64,000 nt of DNA from Antedon mediterranea. Taxonomy: Eukaryota; Echinodermata; Crinoidea; Comatulida; Antedonidae. This document shows positions 37,601 through 47,545 of this stretch, piece after piece; the stretch's first letter is position 1; each line of letters starts with the position of its first letter. The stretch spans positions 1,302,001-1,366,000 of the forward strand of contig NC_092672.1 of NCBI RefSeq assembly GCF_964355755.1, given 5' to 3'. Under the pieces are notes generated by a model, which had not been told where the DNA came from, searched no databases, and was given only the letters and a program-made list of their open reading frames with translations. Position numbers and translations under genes: made by a program.

Positions 37601-40600
37601 AAAATAAAAAAATCGTACGATATCAGCAAATAAATGGCTTCTTGAACCATCGCACCGAGTTCGGAGTCCGAATCAGGTAGGAATTCAAATCGTATGAATT
37701 TGGTGTGAACGATCCTATGCTTTATCACTGAACACATTTTCAATGGTATTTTTTTTATGGCACCTGATGCGATGTGAAAGGAGCTTTATTCTATGCACGA
37801 GAAACATCTACTGAATGTGTCAACACAAACCTGTTAAATAACGCATAATACATTGGCGTCCTGAGATACGTTCAATTAGTACATATTATCCATCGTTGGT
37901 CAATGGCATGGGGCCTTAATTGCCTATTAAACGGTCAACACGAGTTTAAAATGACGATTTATCACTATACAAACTACAATGATAAAATAACAAATACTGA
38001 AGCAGAACAAGAAGGATTAAACGACGCCTTAAAGCGAGTGAAAAAATACATGACACATTATTCTTGGAAATTAGCAGCAATAAACATTCTTTTACTGTTT
38101 CCCAATAATCATTCCTTTCGTTTGGTTTGATTTATAATATGTACTGTTCACGTTATGGGTTATTTTGCGCGTTATGCTTACACGTATACTTCATATGCTT
38201 ACACGTATACTCCATACTACGTTGCGTTGTGCCTGAATGCCATCATAAAGTGTGCCTAACATTTTATAATTCAGTCTTTATTTTTTTCTTTATTTTTCGT
38301 CCGTGGCATTCAGTGTGAATACAACCTAGTATTTCTATGAACAAGTTATACAAAACAATAATCGCCGCGGATCCAAAGTGTTAGATTTGTTGCACTTTTT
38401 CCGTTCCATACATTACGATTTAAATGTTTGTATAATACGTCTTCCCGTTATTAGGTATAGTTTGCAATTTAATTATGTCTTTAAAATGTCTTGACACAAA
38501 TAAAACCACTTTTGATCTTGCTGTTGGCTATCTTAGTATCTTACATTACATGGTAATTTAAGATGCTTTCAAAGTGGTACAGCCACCACACATTGATTAC
38601 AGTACTTTGTATGTTTGTCGGATACATCTCACTATTATACCTATGCCGAATGTCAATGGTCCCGGCATCCTCATCGTATTAATACAATCTATTCAATTCT
38701 AAATTGATTCTTTGATTGCTAAATGAAATTTAAATAAATAAAATTCATTTTAAATTTCATCTTGATCGATAGCGATTTCTGTATTTTGATCATATCGAAC
38801 TACTTTTCTTTTCTTTTAGCATAGTTTTACCATTTTAAAATGTATGTATATTGTATATATATTGATGGGTACACATCTCGAGTGTCAAAAGCTATCTTCA
38901 CGTATTATTTTACTTGTATGTAGTCTGGCTGATTTATTTACATAAAAAGCAGGCAGCTTAACGCGGCAATCTGAATTAATTTCATATCCATTACAAAGAT
39001 TTACATTACACAGGGTTTTTATAAGGTAAGTTAGATATTTAAGTCGGAGGTTTTATCTTACAACAGGACACGGTCTGACGATCATAAAGCGACCGTATTC
39101 AACGTTATTGCTCATTATCCTTAGTCACGTCGCGTCGCGAAAAACGCGCAATAATAACGCGCGCGTATAACAAAGAATAACTACAGGATATCACTGAATG
39201 AACGCAACAAGACACGGCGATCTGAAGATCATACTATTAAATATATTCAAAAATAAAATCATTATTCTTGTCTTGTTAGACACGTATATCAATAAAGACA
39301 CGCAATGATCTTTTTATTTTAAAAAAATTACCATTTTTATCATTTTAATGCACGGGTGCCTGACTGTGTTAGCGATATAAAACATAAGTTGCTATACATT
39401 TTTGCTACGTTTTTGTACTGGAAAATATAAAATTATTGATTTATGTAAGATAAATATCTAATAATTTTTTACCAAAAATTAAATTAAATATTACTAATAG
39501 GCACACTCTATAGGACTTTCAATATTATACACAACGATTTGGTAACCTAAACTAGCGTACATAATAATATTTTTTTCGACAAAGCTGTGTCTGTAGGCCT
39601 AATACCAGGAATGGAAAAAAAAAATTAAATGATACGACTGTACAAAAGAAATCAATGTTACTGAAGCTAAAAAAATATTTATAAAATATCGTTAAATCTG
39701 GATAAACGAATCATGCATAATGAAGTCTACAAAATCTATGTTAGCATCTATTAGAAATACGTTGAAATCTGTGTTGATATAGGCTACGGTAACGTATAGA
39801 TATTCAAAATTCTTTAAAGCGTTTTTCCACCACACCTGGTCGGGTCCGGTAAGGGTGAGTGAGTGACCGAGCGGTTAAGACAGTGGAACCGTAATTACGT
39901 AGCCATAATATCGGCAGGGGTTCGAGGCTCACTCACTCCATGGTTCTGGTGGTAGAACGAGTCTTCTCGGATAAGGACTATAAACCGTAGGTCCAGTGTA
40001 CACATCTAGCTCGTGTGCACTTTAAAAGAACCTAGTACATCTTTCGAGACGAGTAGGGGGTTACCCCGGTGTATTAGTACATCACAGCCACTGATCACCA
40101 ACTGGGCCCTCTGGGAGACCAGTCTTTGACTGAAGAGGTTACCCAGTATAAATATAAATTTCAATCAATCAGTCCAGTTCAGACAAATAACATCGCATTT
40201 CGATGTTTTCATGCGCGCGTGGCCGGCTATGAACCAATCTTTTTACTCGACATGCGCGCATCCGCGTGGCGCGTCGTGAAAACGATAAAAAAAACTCTCG
40301 CACAATCTGACGTGAAGCCTGCACGTCACTGGAGCCGGATCCTGAACGGAGCAGGTGTGATGAGACCTTTAATTCTCATTTTACCACGACTAGCAGCAAT
40401 AACGTTATGATATCTGTAGACACCAACTCACTAGGGTGTGCTTACTGCAGTAATTATGTTTTCCATCTAAATTACTATGGTCTCTCATGTTATGGTTCCT
40501 TGTATAACGTTACTATCACTTCCCTATTCCCAGATGTGCGTATCTATGTTAAACATTAGGCCTACATTTTCTACTAATTAATTCAATACCAAACCCAAAT

Positions 40601-41132
40601 ATTGCACTCATAATAGGTAATTCATGATTGATTTAAGGGTGATTCATTGATATATTCAATGTTCAATATAGAAACTTTTTGTAAATTTGTTGCAACAGAC
40701 GTAATGTATCCAATAATTGGGCAGACGAGACAATGATGTATAACAAGTGTAAAATTTTTAAAATAAAACAAATTTATACTGAGCTTATTATACTTATTAT
40801 ACATAATATGCAAGAAATTAGACATTTAGGTTACAACTTGACAAGAGCAATCTTTTTCTTTAACCTCATATTGTCATTTTAAAAGTTGATGTTACCTACT
40901 AATTTATTGGCAATACAATGAACGAACGAATGAATGAACAATATGAATCTAAATGTGTAGTTAGTAAAGACAAAAACATTAAACAATTTGATAAAATAAT
41001 TTCAAAAAGTATTTCACGTACCTGTAAAATGTCGTAAACTTGTTGTTTTTCGTAAGGACTGATGCTCCTGGCGTAGATACATGATACGAGTAGTAATAAT
41101 GGCAATAGGGTACCAGCCAATACCTGCGACAT
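25368..41132 (-). CDS. Somatostatin-type neuropeptide precursor (two exons, 123 aa)
   Basis: Exons 41022-41132 and 25368-25628 join in phase 0 across a 15.4 kb intron. The product has a signal peptide (MSQVLAGTLLPLLLLVSCIY, residues 1-21), an acidic helical spacer (LGEVLKSRLFDLVRKLATSE), and near the C-terminus a dibasic RK site (96-97), SPRPSN and the ring CIPDFWKGRGRC (104-115). Vertebrate somatostatin-14 has a 12-residue ring, CKNFFWKTFTSC; FWK occupies the same ring positions here. Precursor size (human 116), the C-terminal peptide and the single intron splitting the propeptide after a Gln codon also agree. The secreted peptide would act on a somatostatin-type GPCR (family knowledge). Oddly, RTGRSARL follows the second Cys, so a further cut or amidation at Gly is possible. 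Urotensin II also has FWK but a shorter ring, so it is less likely. Confidence 0.82.
25843..25979. mobile_element. Short TIR element with CGATTCTGCAGCT ends
   Basis: The left end CGATTCTGCAGCT (25843-25855) and right end AGCTGCAGAATCG (25967-25979) are exact inverses. Inside is an ACTGTTGACAGTCAG near-palindrome. Related pieces occur at 44636-44690, 61838-61893 and 61935-61990. It overlaps a 118-codon minus-strand open frame that is probably spurious. Confidence 0.6.
26684..26818 (+). mobile_element. MITE family A, copy 4 (one internal unit)
   Basis: Left end AAAGCTCTCAATCAAACTAG; right end AGTTTGATAGTGTGGACAGA then GCTTT. Only one ATGGTAGTGATATGACGTCA unit remains, so internal repeat number varies between copies. 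Confidence 0.82.
26965..27060 (+). mobile_element. tRNA-derived SINE fragment
   Basis: GTGGTGGTTTAGAAGCTGGG and the B-box-like GGGTCCAAATCC (27009-27020) resemble the SINE at 2490. The body is short. Confidence 0.5.
27480..27780 (+). mobile_element. Possible retroelement 3' tail
   Basis: A T-rich stretch ending AACTAATAAAACAAACAAACA, i.e. a polyadenylation-signal-like word followed by a simple repeat, as in LINE 3' ends. No reverse transcriptase motif was seen. Confidence 0.3.
29711..29872 (+). mobile_element. MITE family A, copy 5
   Basis: Left end GTCTACACTATCAAACTAGT; right end AAAGTGTGATAGTGTAGAAA. Two internal units. It accounts for the open frame starting at 29756. Confidence 0.85.
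29942..30128. mobile_element. TTAA-flanked palindromic element (family B), copy 1
   Basis: About 187 bp with long imperfect inverted halves. It begins TTAAAGCTTGGTTGCCACTA and ends TAGTGGGAACCACGCTTTAA. The arms contain ACGCAACGCAAG and CTTGCGTTGCGTTACGTCC; the centre has CGAATAAGCCATCGC. TTAA borders suggest piggyBac-type mobilisation. No coding capacity. Confidence 0.8.
31799..31945. repeat. ~55-bp imperfect tandem repeat, ~2.5 copies
   Basis: CTGTGCCAGAATTTTACTCGC, TGTGCCCGAAGTTTACTCGC and TGTGCCCGAATTTTACTCGC recur near 31801, 31859 and 31915, linked by CACTAACCTATAAATTGT-like text. Confidence 0.7.
32401..32584 (+). mobile_element. MITE family A, copy 6 (three internal units)
   Basis: Left end AAAGCTGTCTACACTACTAC; right end AGTTTGATAGTGTAGACAGA then GCTATA. 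Three ATATGGTAGT units: more than most copies and intermediate toward the expanded copy 8. Confidence 0.85.
32770..32910. mobile_element. Degraded family B relative
   Basis: Contains CGCTTGTGGTTGGTCAACTC, GGCGTGGTTTCCACTGAAAC and GCGTCGCTAGTGGGAATCAA, words shared with the palindromic TTAA elements. Ends are not clean. Confidence 0.5.
33008..33115. repeat. 53-bp tandem duplication
   Basis: AAATGGTACATTCGTAAGGA followed by TAATGTCAATTCGTTCGTCG occurs twice, the copies differing by about one base in the ATCATCCTTT end. Confidence 0.9.
34982..35167. mobile_element. TTAA-flanked palindromic element (family B), copy 2
   Basis: Begins TTAAGCGTGGTCCTCACTAG and ends CTAGTGGGAACCAAGTTTTAA. It is nearly the inverse complement of copy 1 and about 186 bp long. 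The high identity to copy 1 suggests recent activity. Confidence 0.82.
35164..35216. mobile_element. Family B half copy sharing its TTAA with copy 2
   Basis: TTAAGCGTGGTTCTCACTAG and ACGTAACGCAACCTACGCAA start at the same TTAA that closes copy 2. This looks like an insertion into the target duplication of the earlier element, later truncated. Confidence 0.6.
35900..36062 (+). mobile_element. Retroelement-like 3' end
   Basis: A T-rich tail with CATACGGTGCTTTCAGCTTT, then CCGAAATAAAATAAAATATAAATAAAAAA. This is typical of a polyadenylated LINE or processed transcript; no coding part is attached. Confidence 0.35.
39850..40165 (+). mobile_element. tRNA-derived SINE (Ser/Leu-like head)
   Basis: The head reads GTGACCGAGCGGTTAAGACA (A box) with B box GGTTCGAGGC at 39919-39928 and a long variable-arm-like middle, like a tRNA-Ser or -Leu. 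A ~230-bp body follows, with GGGTTACCCCGGTG and ACTGGGCCCTCTGGGAGACC. The end is CAGTATAAATATAAATTTCA. The acceptor arm is not a clean tRNA, so it is a SINE rather than a gene. Confidence 0.82.
41022..41132 (-). CDS. Somatostatin-type precursor, exon 1 (signal peptide)
   Basis: 37 codons, ending VYDILQ in phase 0 before a GTACGT donor. A hydrophobic core of eleven residues is followed by a likely signal cleavage near YA|RS. The segment SISPYEKQQVYDILQ starts the propeptide. Confidence 0.82.
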
Positions 41133-41288
41133 GTTGATAAAAAGAAACTATAAAAATGAAGAGAGAATTCAATGCTCTTAGTTTAGTTGCCTCGATGTTT
41201 CCCGCTTGAATTTGGATGAAAAATAAAACGAATGTCTGTCGTCTGCTGGCAGTGCCCGTCGTCTGCTGCTCGCTTGCTTCACAAGTCC

Positions 41289-41295
41289 TAATATA
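41289..41295 (-). promoter_or_regulatory. Candidate TATA element of the somatostatin-type gene
   Basis: TATATTA on the minus strand, about 160 bases before the ATG and just upstream of a GC-richer stretch (41230-41280). A start site near 41260 would give a 5' UTR of about 130 bases. Confidence 0.35.
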
Positions 41296-41485
41296 AGCGA
41301 AACCACTTTCTATTGTGCAAACCTAATTAGCCCTATTCAACGTCTGGAACAGACAAGCCTACCGCCCACCTAATCACAGTTGAATATCTATTGAAAAAAA
41401 CCACTAATATACACTGGCCTTATTTATTCATTAGCTTTTGAAAAAAAGAACTGATTATTGAATTAATACGGTGATGATCAAGTAG

Positions 41486-41493
41486 TGACGTCA
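41486..41493. promoter_or_regulatory. Consensus CRE (TGACGTCA) upstream of the somatostatin-type gene
   Basis: A perfect palindromic CREB/ATF site about 350 bases before the start codon. The mammalian somatostatin promoter is the classic CRE-driven gene. The same octamer occurs elsewhere in the window (near 23832, 26739, 45721, 46212), so presence alone is weak evidence. Confidence 0.35.
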
Positions 41494-41780
41494 TGATTAT
41501 GTTCAATGCCTTAAGTAGGAGCGAAGGATGGATTCGCTAATACCAATTATGGGATTGTAGGCGCGTAGTCATCATTCTGGTCCTTAGCATTTTTATTAAG
41601 ATTGCTAATTAGCTCATTGTTTAGAGTTTTGTTAATATCCACGTCCTGCAATTAGTTGATTAATGAGATTAATGGGTGAAGCCCAATACAGAAGATAGTT
41701 ATCTCTTATCAACAGTCACGCGTTGTTTGCGTTTAATCCGTGTTAAGCCAAGTGCGTCCTATGTAACCAAGCTTAAAGCT

Positions 41781-41825
41781 TGCGTCCTAGGTAACCAAGC
41801 TTAAAGCTTGGTTACCTAGGACGCA
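41781..41825. repeat. Perfect 22-bp inverted repeat with 1-bp spacer
   Basis: TGCGTCCTAGGTAACCAAGC plus TT, spacer A, then its exact reverse complement. A direct partial copy (GTAACCAAGCTTAAAGCTTG) precedes it at 41763. The wider region to 41960 carries family B-like words. Confidence 0.9.
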
Positions 41826-42779
41826 GCGCTGTTTTAGCGCAAATGCAAGTTCGACCAATCACGAGACGTAATGGATGATGATTCATTTATCTTTAGGACG
41901 CGCGCAGCGCAAGTGTGTGTACGTAAGCGCGCAGACACGCAAGTTTGACAAGTCACGACGCGATGGATGATGACATAGCAAGGGGAGTATAATGCCATCA
42001 CCAATTTGCATGTAAGGGAAAGCCATAGTTTTTAAAAGTACACACACACACACAACTTTTCCCAGCATGAGTTGTTTTATTTTCACACTTCAGGATACAG
42101 TGTTTCAGGTAGTGCTGCGCATGAACTTTATAAAAACCTTCCGTTCAACCGACATATGATTATTGTAAACGCTATTTTTGGTATTTTGCCTTAAGATGTT
42201 TACGTTCTTTCACATGTGATACTTTTACAGATATTGTACATTGTTATTTTAGGCTTTGTTTGTACCATTTCAACTCTTCTGCATGTTAACGTACTGAACC
42301 GAAATTCAATCAAATAATAACCCTCCTGATTATTATAGTGCACAACCCCCGGTGTTTGTAAATAATAATTATAAACATTTAAATCGATAGTATTTCTAAG
42401 CTTCGTTTACTGATACGTGACTATTTACTTTCTAAACTGTTCACAATTGAATCAAATTTGGTAGAAAATCCCCGTGGTCTATTCTAAACATTGTAACTTT
42501 TATCGGTATCAATATTTCTTTAGTGTCATAGGAAAATTCTCTTACAGCATCACATGTGTTTCACATGTATCACCGAAAGTATCCTAGATCATACACTAAC
42601 CTTTAAATTAACCTAACATGTGATGCACATGTGATGCTGTATTACCAAAGTTTCCTATGGCATTGAAAGGCAAATATTATCGTATGTGAAGATGCACTGA
42701 TAATTATTTTGTAAAATATCTTTGTATCTATATTTATTGCATATTGACATCTGGCTTACTTATTCTTGTTATATTAAAG

Positions 42780-43115
42780 GGTTTGTAATTGGGTCCGTGA
42801 GGCAAGATGCATACTTCTAGTTTGAATCAAATAAAGGCGTTGCTTTCTATTTGTGTTTCACACATTATTACTAATAACGATAAATTGCCTCATGATCTAA
42901 ACGAATATGTAACACTTATCACCCATTCACATGAAACTAGACAAAAATGTAAGGGAAATCTATACCAGCATAAGGCAAATAGTACATCCGGCCAATTTTC
43001 CATTACCTGTATAGGCACGAAAATATGGAACGAAATACCAATACAAGTCCGGGAAATTAAATATAGGAAACATTTTAAAACCAAAGTCATAGAACTCCTG
43101 TTGGAGTCATAAAAT
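42780..43115 (+). pseudogene. LINE reverse transcriptase, C-terminal fragment
   Basis: A 101-codon frame ends with the block TCIGTKIWNEIPIQVREIKY and HFKTKVIELLLES. The pattern G.KIWN.IP..(I/V)(R/K)....F K.K....LL is the usual C-terminus of CR1/jockey-type LINE reverse transcriptases, preceded by the usual H.HETRQ block (HSHETRQKCKG). The catalytic domain is absent, so this is a 5'-truncated, dead copy. Confidence 0.7.
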
Positions 43116-43244
43116 GTATGAGTAAATGTATGGCATTAATATACATGTGTGTATATGTATGTATATACAATTGAAACGGAATGGTGTATGTGTGTATGTA
43201 TGTATATATAAATCCAAAGGCAAATTACTGAAAAAAATGACAAT

Positions 43245-43385
43245 GCTGTGGGTATCAGTGGCTGGATCTCAATGGAGATACAAAAATAAAAAGCGAAAAG
43301 CTAAATCAAAACGATAAAGTAAACAGCCAGAAAAGTTAGCAGAGCTTTCGGGCAACACTAGCCCTTCATCAGTGCAAGTGAAGGA
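43245..43385. repeat. Direct repeat, copy 1 (possible Penelope-like element edge)
   Basis: CAGTGGCTGGATCTCAATGG ... AAGCGAAAAGCTAAATCAAA ... GCTTTCGGGCAACACTAGCC then CTTCATCAGTGC. A second copy lies at 44288-44396 in the same orientation. The GCTTTCGGGC...CTTCATCAG wording resembles Penelope-like element termini. Confidence 0.5.
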
Positions 43386-44287
43386 ATTTGGATAACGTCA
43401 TATTATTATTACTATTATTTATTAGTAATTTTAATTACTATATGATTTGTTTGATTTGAATAAAATTGAAATGTTTTAGTTAAACAGGGAGTAGAGCTAG
43501 ATAGGCATGAAGTTGCCTTTTCTCTTCTTCCTTTTTATCCAATTATTTTAATGTTTTATATTTTAATGTTATGTTTATTTATTTTTTGGATGAATAAAGA
43601 AAGAAATCAGATTATTACATTATTATTAGAAGTATTTAATACCGTACAACCTAAACAAGCACATGGGCCTCTTTATTAATGACTCTCTCGGTAGGTTCTT
43701 TTCTAGATGGGCTTCTTTACGAAAAAGAAAAAGCTTCTTCGTGGGCTTCTTTTAGAGGTTTTACATAATTACCAGAATAGATTCATGGTATTACATATGT
43801 TAATAAGTTGAAAGACTCATCACTAGCTTGCACTAATTGAAAAAAAGTTGATATGAAAACATCCGTGTTGTTTTAATCCTTGTTGCTGCTACATTTCTAG
43901 CTGAGTCGGTGGCTGCCGATGAACAATCACCAAGAACTAACACACTGTCCACTGTGCTGTAGCAGCATCACAAAATGTCAACTAAAGCAGTCCTCTATCA
44001 CTGTTTGTGGGCTTGAGTGTTTCGGTGAATTTCTTAAGTAAAATGATTTAAAAAAAAAGAATCGTCGAGATTGCTCTCACAAGCAATTTTGATTATTATC
44101 GTTTGTTTTTCTTTTTCATCCAAAGCCGCGTATATCGTTTTTTATTGTACAGCAAGGTCATCCATCGGACTGGTTCCTTGATTATAGGACACTAGATAAT
44201 GATCATCTTTATAAACACTAAAATAATAAAATATTATTTGAAAAGGTTTAAATATGAGCTACTAAGTTCATGGAAGATCACAACCAA

Positions 44288-44396
44288 TCAGTGGCTGGAT
44301 CTCAATAGAGATACAAAAAAAGCGAAAAGCTAAATCAAAACGATAAAGTAAAACAGACAGAAAAATTAGCTTTCGGGCAACACTAGCCCTTCATAT
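44288..44396. repeat. Direct repeat, copy 2
   Basis: Repeats the 43245 segment with small changes and ends at CTAGCCCTTCATA. The two copies are about 1.04 kb apart; no open frame lies between them. Confidence 0.55.
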
Positions 44397-44464
44397 ATAA
44401 TATCGAAACCTGAGCTGCTCTGACGAGATCTGATAAGATCGAAACAGTACTGTCTGCAGATTGG

Positions 44465-44467
<3 letters not shown>

Positions 44468-44507
<40 letters not shown>

Positions 44508-44543
44508 GGTGTAGTATCATATTATGATACTACACCAATTATA
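44468..44543. repeat. (TA)n run joined to a perfect 21-bp-arm palindrome
   Basis: An AT dinucleotide run runs straight into TATAATTGGTGTAGTATCAT A, a 1-bp centre (T at 44522), and the exact inverse to 44543. It would extrude as a cruciform. It may be an end-to-end remnant of an inverted-repeat element. Confidence 0.9.
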
Positions 44544-47386
44544 TAAAGAATAAAAGTACTACTATGGAATTAGTGTGGTCATTTTAACAGAGATAACATC
44601 TATTAGACGTATTTAATACACCACCTACAGTAGATCTAACTGACTTTCGATCGTCAGTTAGATACTATTTAGTGACAGCTGCAGAACTAGGTGAACGCAT
44701 ATTAGTAGGCCTACTATACAGTTTATCGTAATCACACCCAGTAAAATAGTATGTTCAATCCTTAAAATTTATCACAGGATCTGTATTGTTTATTTTGGCT
44801 TAGTAGTATGAAATAGCGACATTTTGTTTACAGGATTACTCGTGTCATGTAATGAGTTAGTCCTTATTTATATTTTCCTGCTACGTCAACAGCATTTACA
44901 TACATGAATCAATAATTGCTAGTTGCTGGTAAGCTAAATAATGTAGGTCTTAGGGTATCTGACTAACCTATGCCAATGTGCTATTCTCTTCGAAAATATC
45001 TTAATAACTAATTTAACATTTTTTCCTTTAAAAACAACAAAGTGAAATTATCATCATCTTCCTATACGGTGCAGAACCTCATTTGAGTATTGTCACATAT
45101 GGGTTGGTCACATTTATACAGCTGGGCTTCATCATTTTCTTTAAATTAATGGTTCCACCAAAAAAATTAAATTCAAGCTTTACGATTGAACCATGTTCTA
45201 TATCACTTAACTCCTAAAGATGATGCGTGTATCAATTGTAAATAAAACAAATGTCGATAAACTTCTGACCATTTTGTATAATATAACTTAATCCCGACAA
45301 TTTCTGTATACAAATCCTTTTACTATAATATAAGAATATTTTAATATTATTAAAATAATCTTATAAAGTTGTTTTTGTTTTGACAAAAAGTGCATTATGT
45401 TATACAAACATCTATACTATCATTTTTACTTAAACCGAATTTTTGTAGACATTTTTTTTAGTCAGATTTTGGATAATACAGTACGGTATAATTTCTCTAT
45501 TGGTAGAGTAAAACGGATTTAGAGTATATAAAAAGAAAAAGGGGACAAAAGAAAAATCATTTGGCTAATGGTTATACACACAAATAATAGAATACATTGC
45601 GTGACGGTTAGTTTTCTAGAAGTCTTACATTGTAACAAAAGCTTTTCAGTTCGTACACAATATTTTAAGTCTAAAAATATTTCTTTGTGTCGAGCGCGCA
45701 TATACTTGTTCACGTGGGATATGACGTCAACGGATATGATTGCGTTTCTGACATGATAGACTACTGAAACATAACATGGAAGCCATTCTGTCATGAGAGA
45801 CTCTGCAACATAACATGGAAGCCATTTGGTTCAAAATTATTGTGCTTTAATTTCTCACAATCATGACATTATGAAGTTCACTGACATTAGAACACGCGCG
45901 AATAAAACAGGCACCTCGTGGCCGGCGAAAAAACTTGATTCAATACGCTACTGTTGACACTATACTTGATATTATAATGAAAAACCTATGATGCTAGAAA
46001 CTATAGCAGCAGGTGATGGTGAATTGTTAATTTAACGAAATCATCGATCACTCTTAACGGATCGAAAGTCAAGAATGTCTGTTTTTATTGACAGCTTTGT
46101 ATTAAACTTAACACAAACAATTCGCTTTCTTCGTTTTCTTCGGTTCAAAGTTATACTTCACTCAAATATTTTAAAACAACATACGGGTTACAACTACGAT
46201 GACGACAATACAGAGTTCGCGCCAACTCGATGACGTCACATTTTGAGCTAATATTTTTGTTTTACATCGACACCCAAGCTTGAGGAAAATTAAAACGTGG
46301 CAAAAAAAAAAACACCTGACGTGTTTCATTGGGTACATGTGAATAATAAATTGTATTTTATTTCTGATGTAATGTATCCCTTGATAATTTTGGCGAATTA
46401 AAATTGATGTATGTTTTAAAACATGAAAATAATAGGATATGTCACGTAATCCGTCAAAGTTAACGAGGATAGAAATCAGACAACTATGTTTACCTAATGT
46501 TCTACTAAGCAGGTGGCAAACCAAAATCCTATACAACTTTCTGTCAACATCATTTGTTCGTAAAATATATTTTACAAATATGTTTTCTTTTTTTTTTATT
46601 TTTTTTAGTTGTTAGTGTTATCTGTTATGAGACGATACCATTTCACTGTGTGTTTTACAGCAGCAGTTATATATAATTATATTTCTTGGATTTTCTTATT
46701 TCTTAAATTTCATTTCTACTGTTCTATGGTTATGTATACAGGCTAGAATTATAAACAAGTCATTTATGTAATTGATAGCCTCTCCCTTCATTGACACCTA
46801 TTTTGTTGTTCTTTTTGCTATAAAGTTATATAGATGAAGTTCCAGTGTCATTGGTATTGAAAATGGAGAATAAAACTGAAAACTAAATAAATGTTGTTGT
46901 TGTAATTGAAAGTTTGCATAATTTACAACTACAACTAGTGCAATGTAAGCTTTGCGACTTTAGTCAAATATGTTAATGAGCTGTGACGTAAAGTGCTTAA
47001 TCTCGGTGGTTTTTGGAAGCATGTTGCATCAACAACCGCTTCAGGGAGAAACTTAATAAAATGATTCCATACTAACTTAACATCGGAAACATTCAACACA
47101 TTTGGCCAATCAGAAGCAAATAAAAGTAGTAACTCGTTTCTAATGATAATCAGAGGCACATATGATAATCTTACCTCGTATACATATCTTTCGGGATTCA
47201 ATGCAATTTACTAGTTTTATTTTCAGTTCCAAATTAAATTCATTCTTTCTTTAGAAAACAAAAATCTACAGAACTGTTATTGTAAGGCGATTAACATCAT
47301 GTGATTACAAAGATATTGGATAATTTTTTTTCCAATAAAAATGAATATCTTAACGACTCTTCCAACGTACACAACATAGTTTATAC

Positions 47387-47545
47387 AGCTCTGTCTACAC
47401 TATCAAACCAGTTTGACAAAAAAAGTGTGATCGTGCCCATATATGGTAGTGATATGCCGAAATATGGTATAGTGATATGACATCATCATGTATGGGCACA
47501 TTATATTTTTTGTTACATTAAGTTTAATAGTGTAGACAGGGCTTA
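47387..47545 (+). mobile_element. MITE family A, copy 7
   Basis: Left end CAGCTCTGTCTACACTATCA; right end AGTTTAATAGTGTAGACAGG then GCTTA. Two internal units, the second with an added TA. Confidence 0.85.

Larger units (their letters stand above)
25629..41021 (-). other. 15.4 kb intron of the somatostatin-type gene
   Basis: No further exon was recognised; the phase-0 join of the flanking exons does not require one. It holds three family A MITEs, two palindromic TTAA elements and a tandem half copy, two SINEs, a CGATTCTGCAGCT-ended element, a 53-bp duplication at about 33008-33115 and other small repeats. Confidence 0.6.

Noticed and set aside
46171-46536. 121-codon open frame, minus strand
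   Set aside because: Low-complexity hydrophobic/basic composition, no motif, no splice context; compatible with chance in AT-rich DNA.
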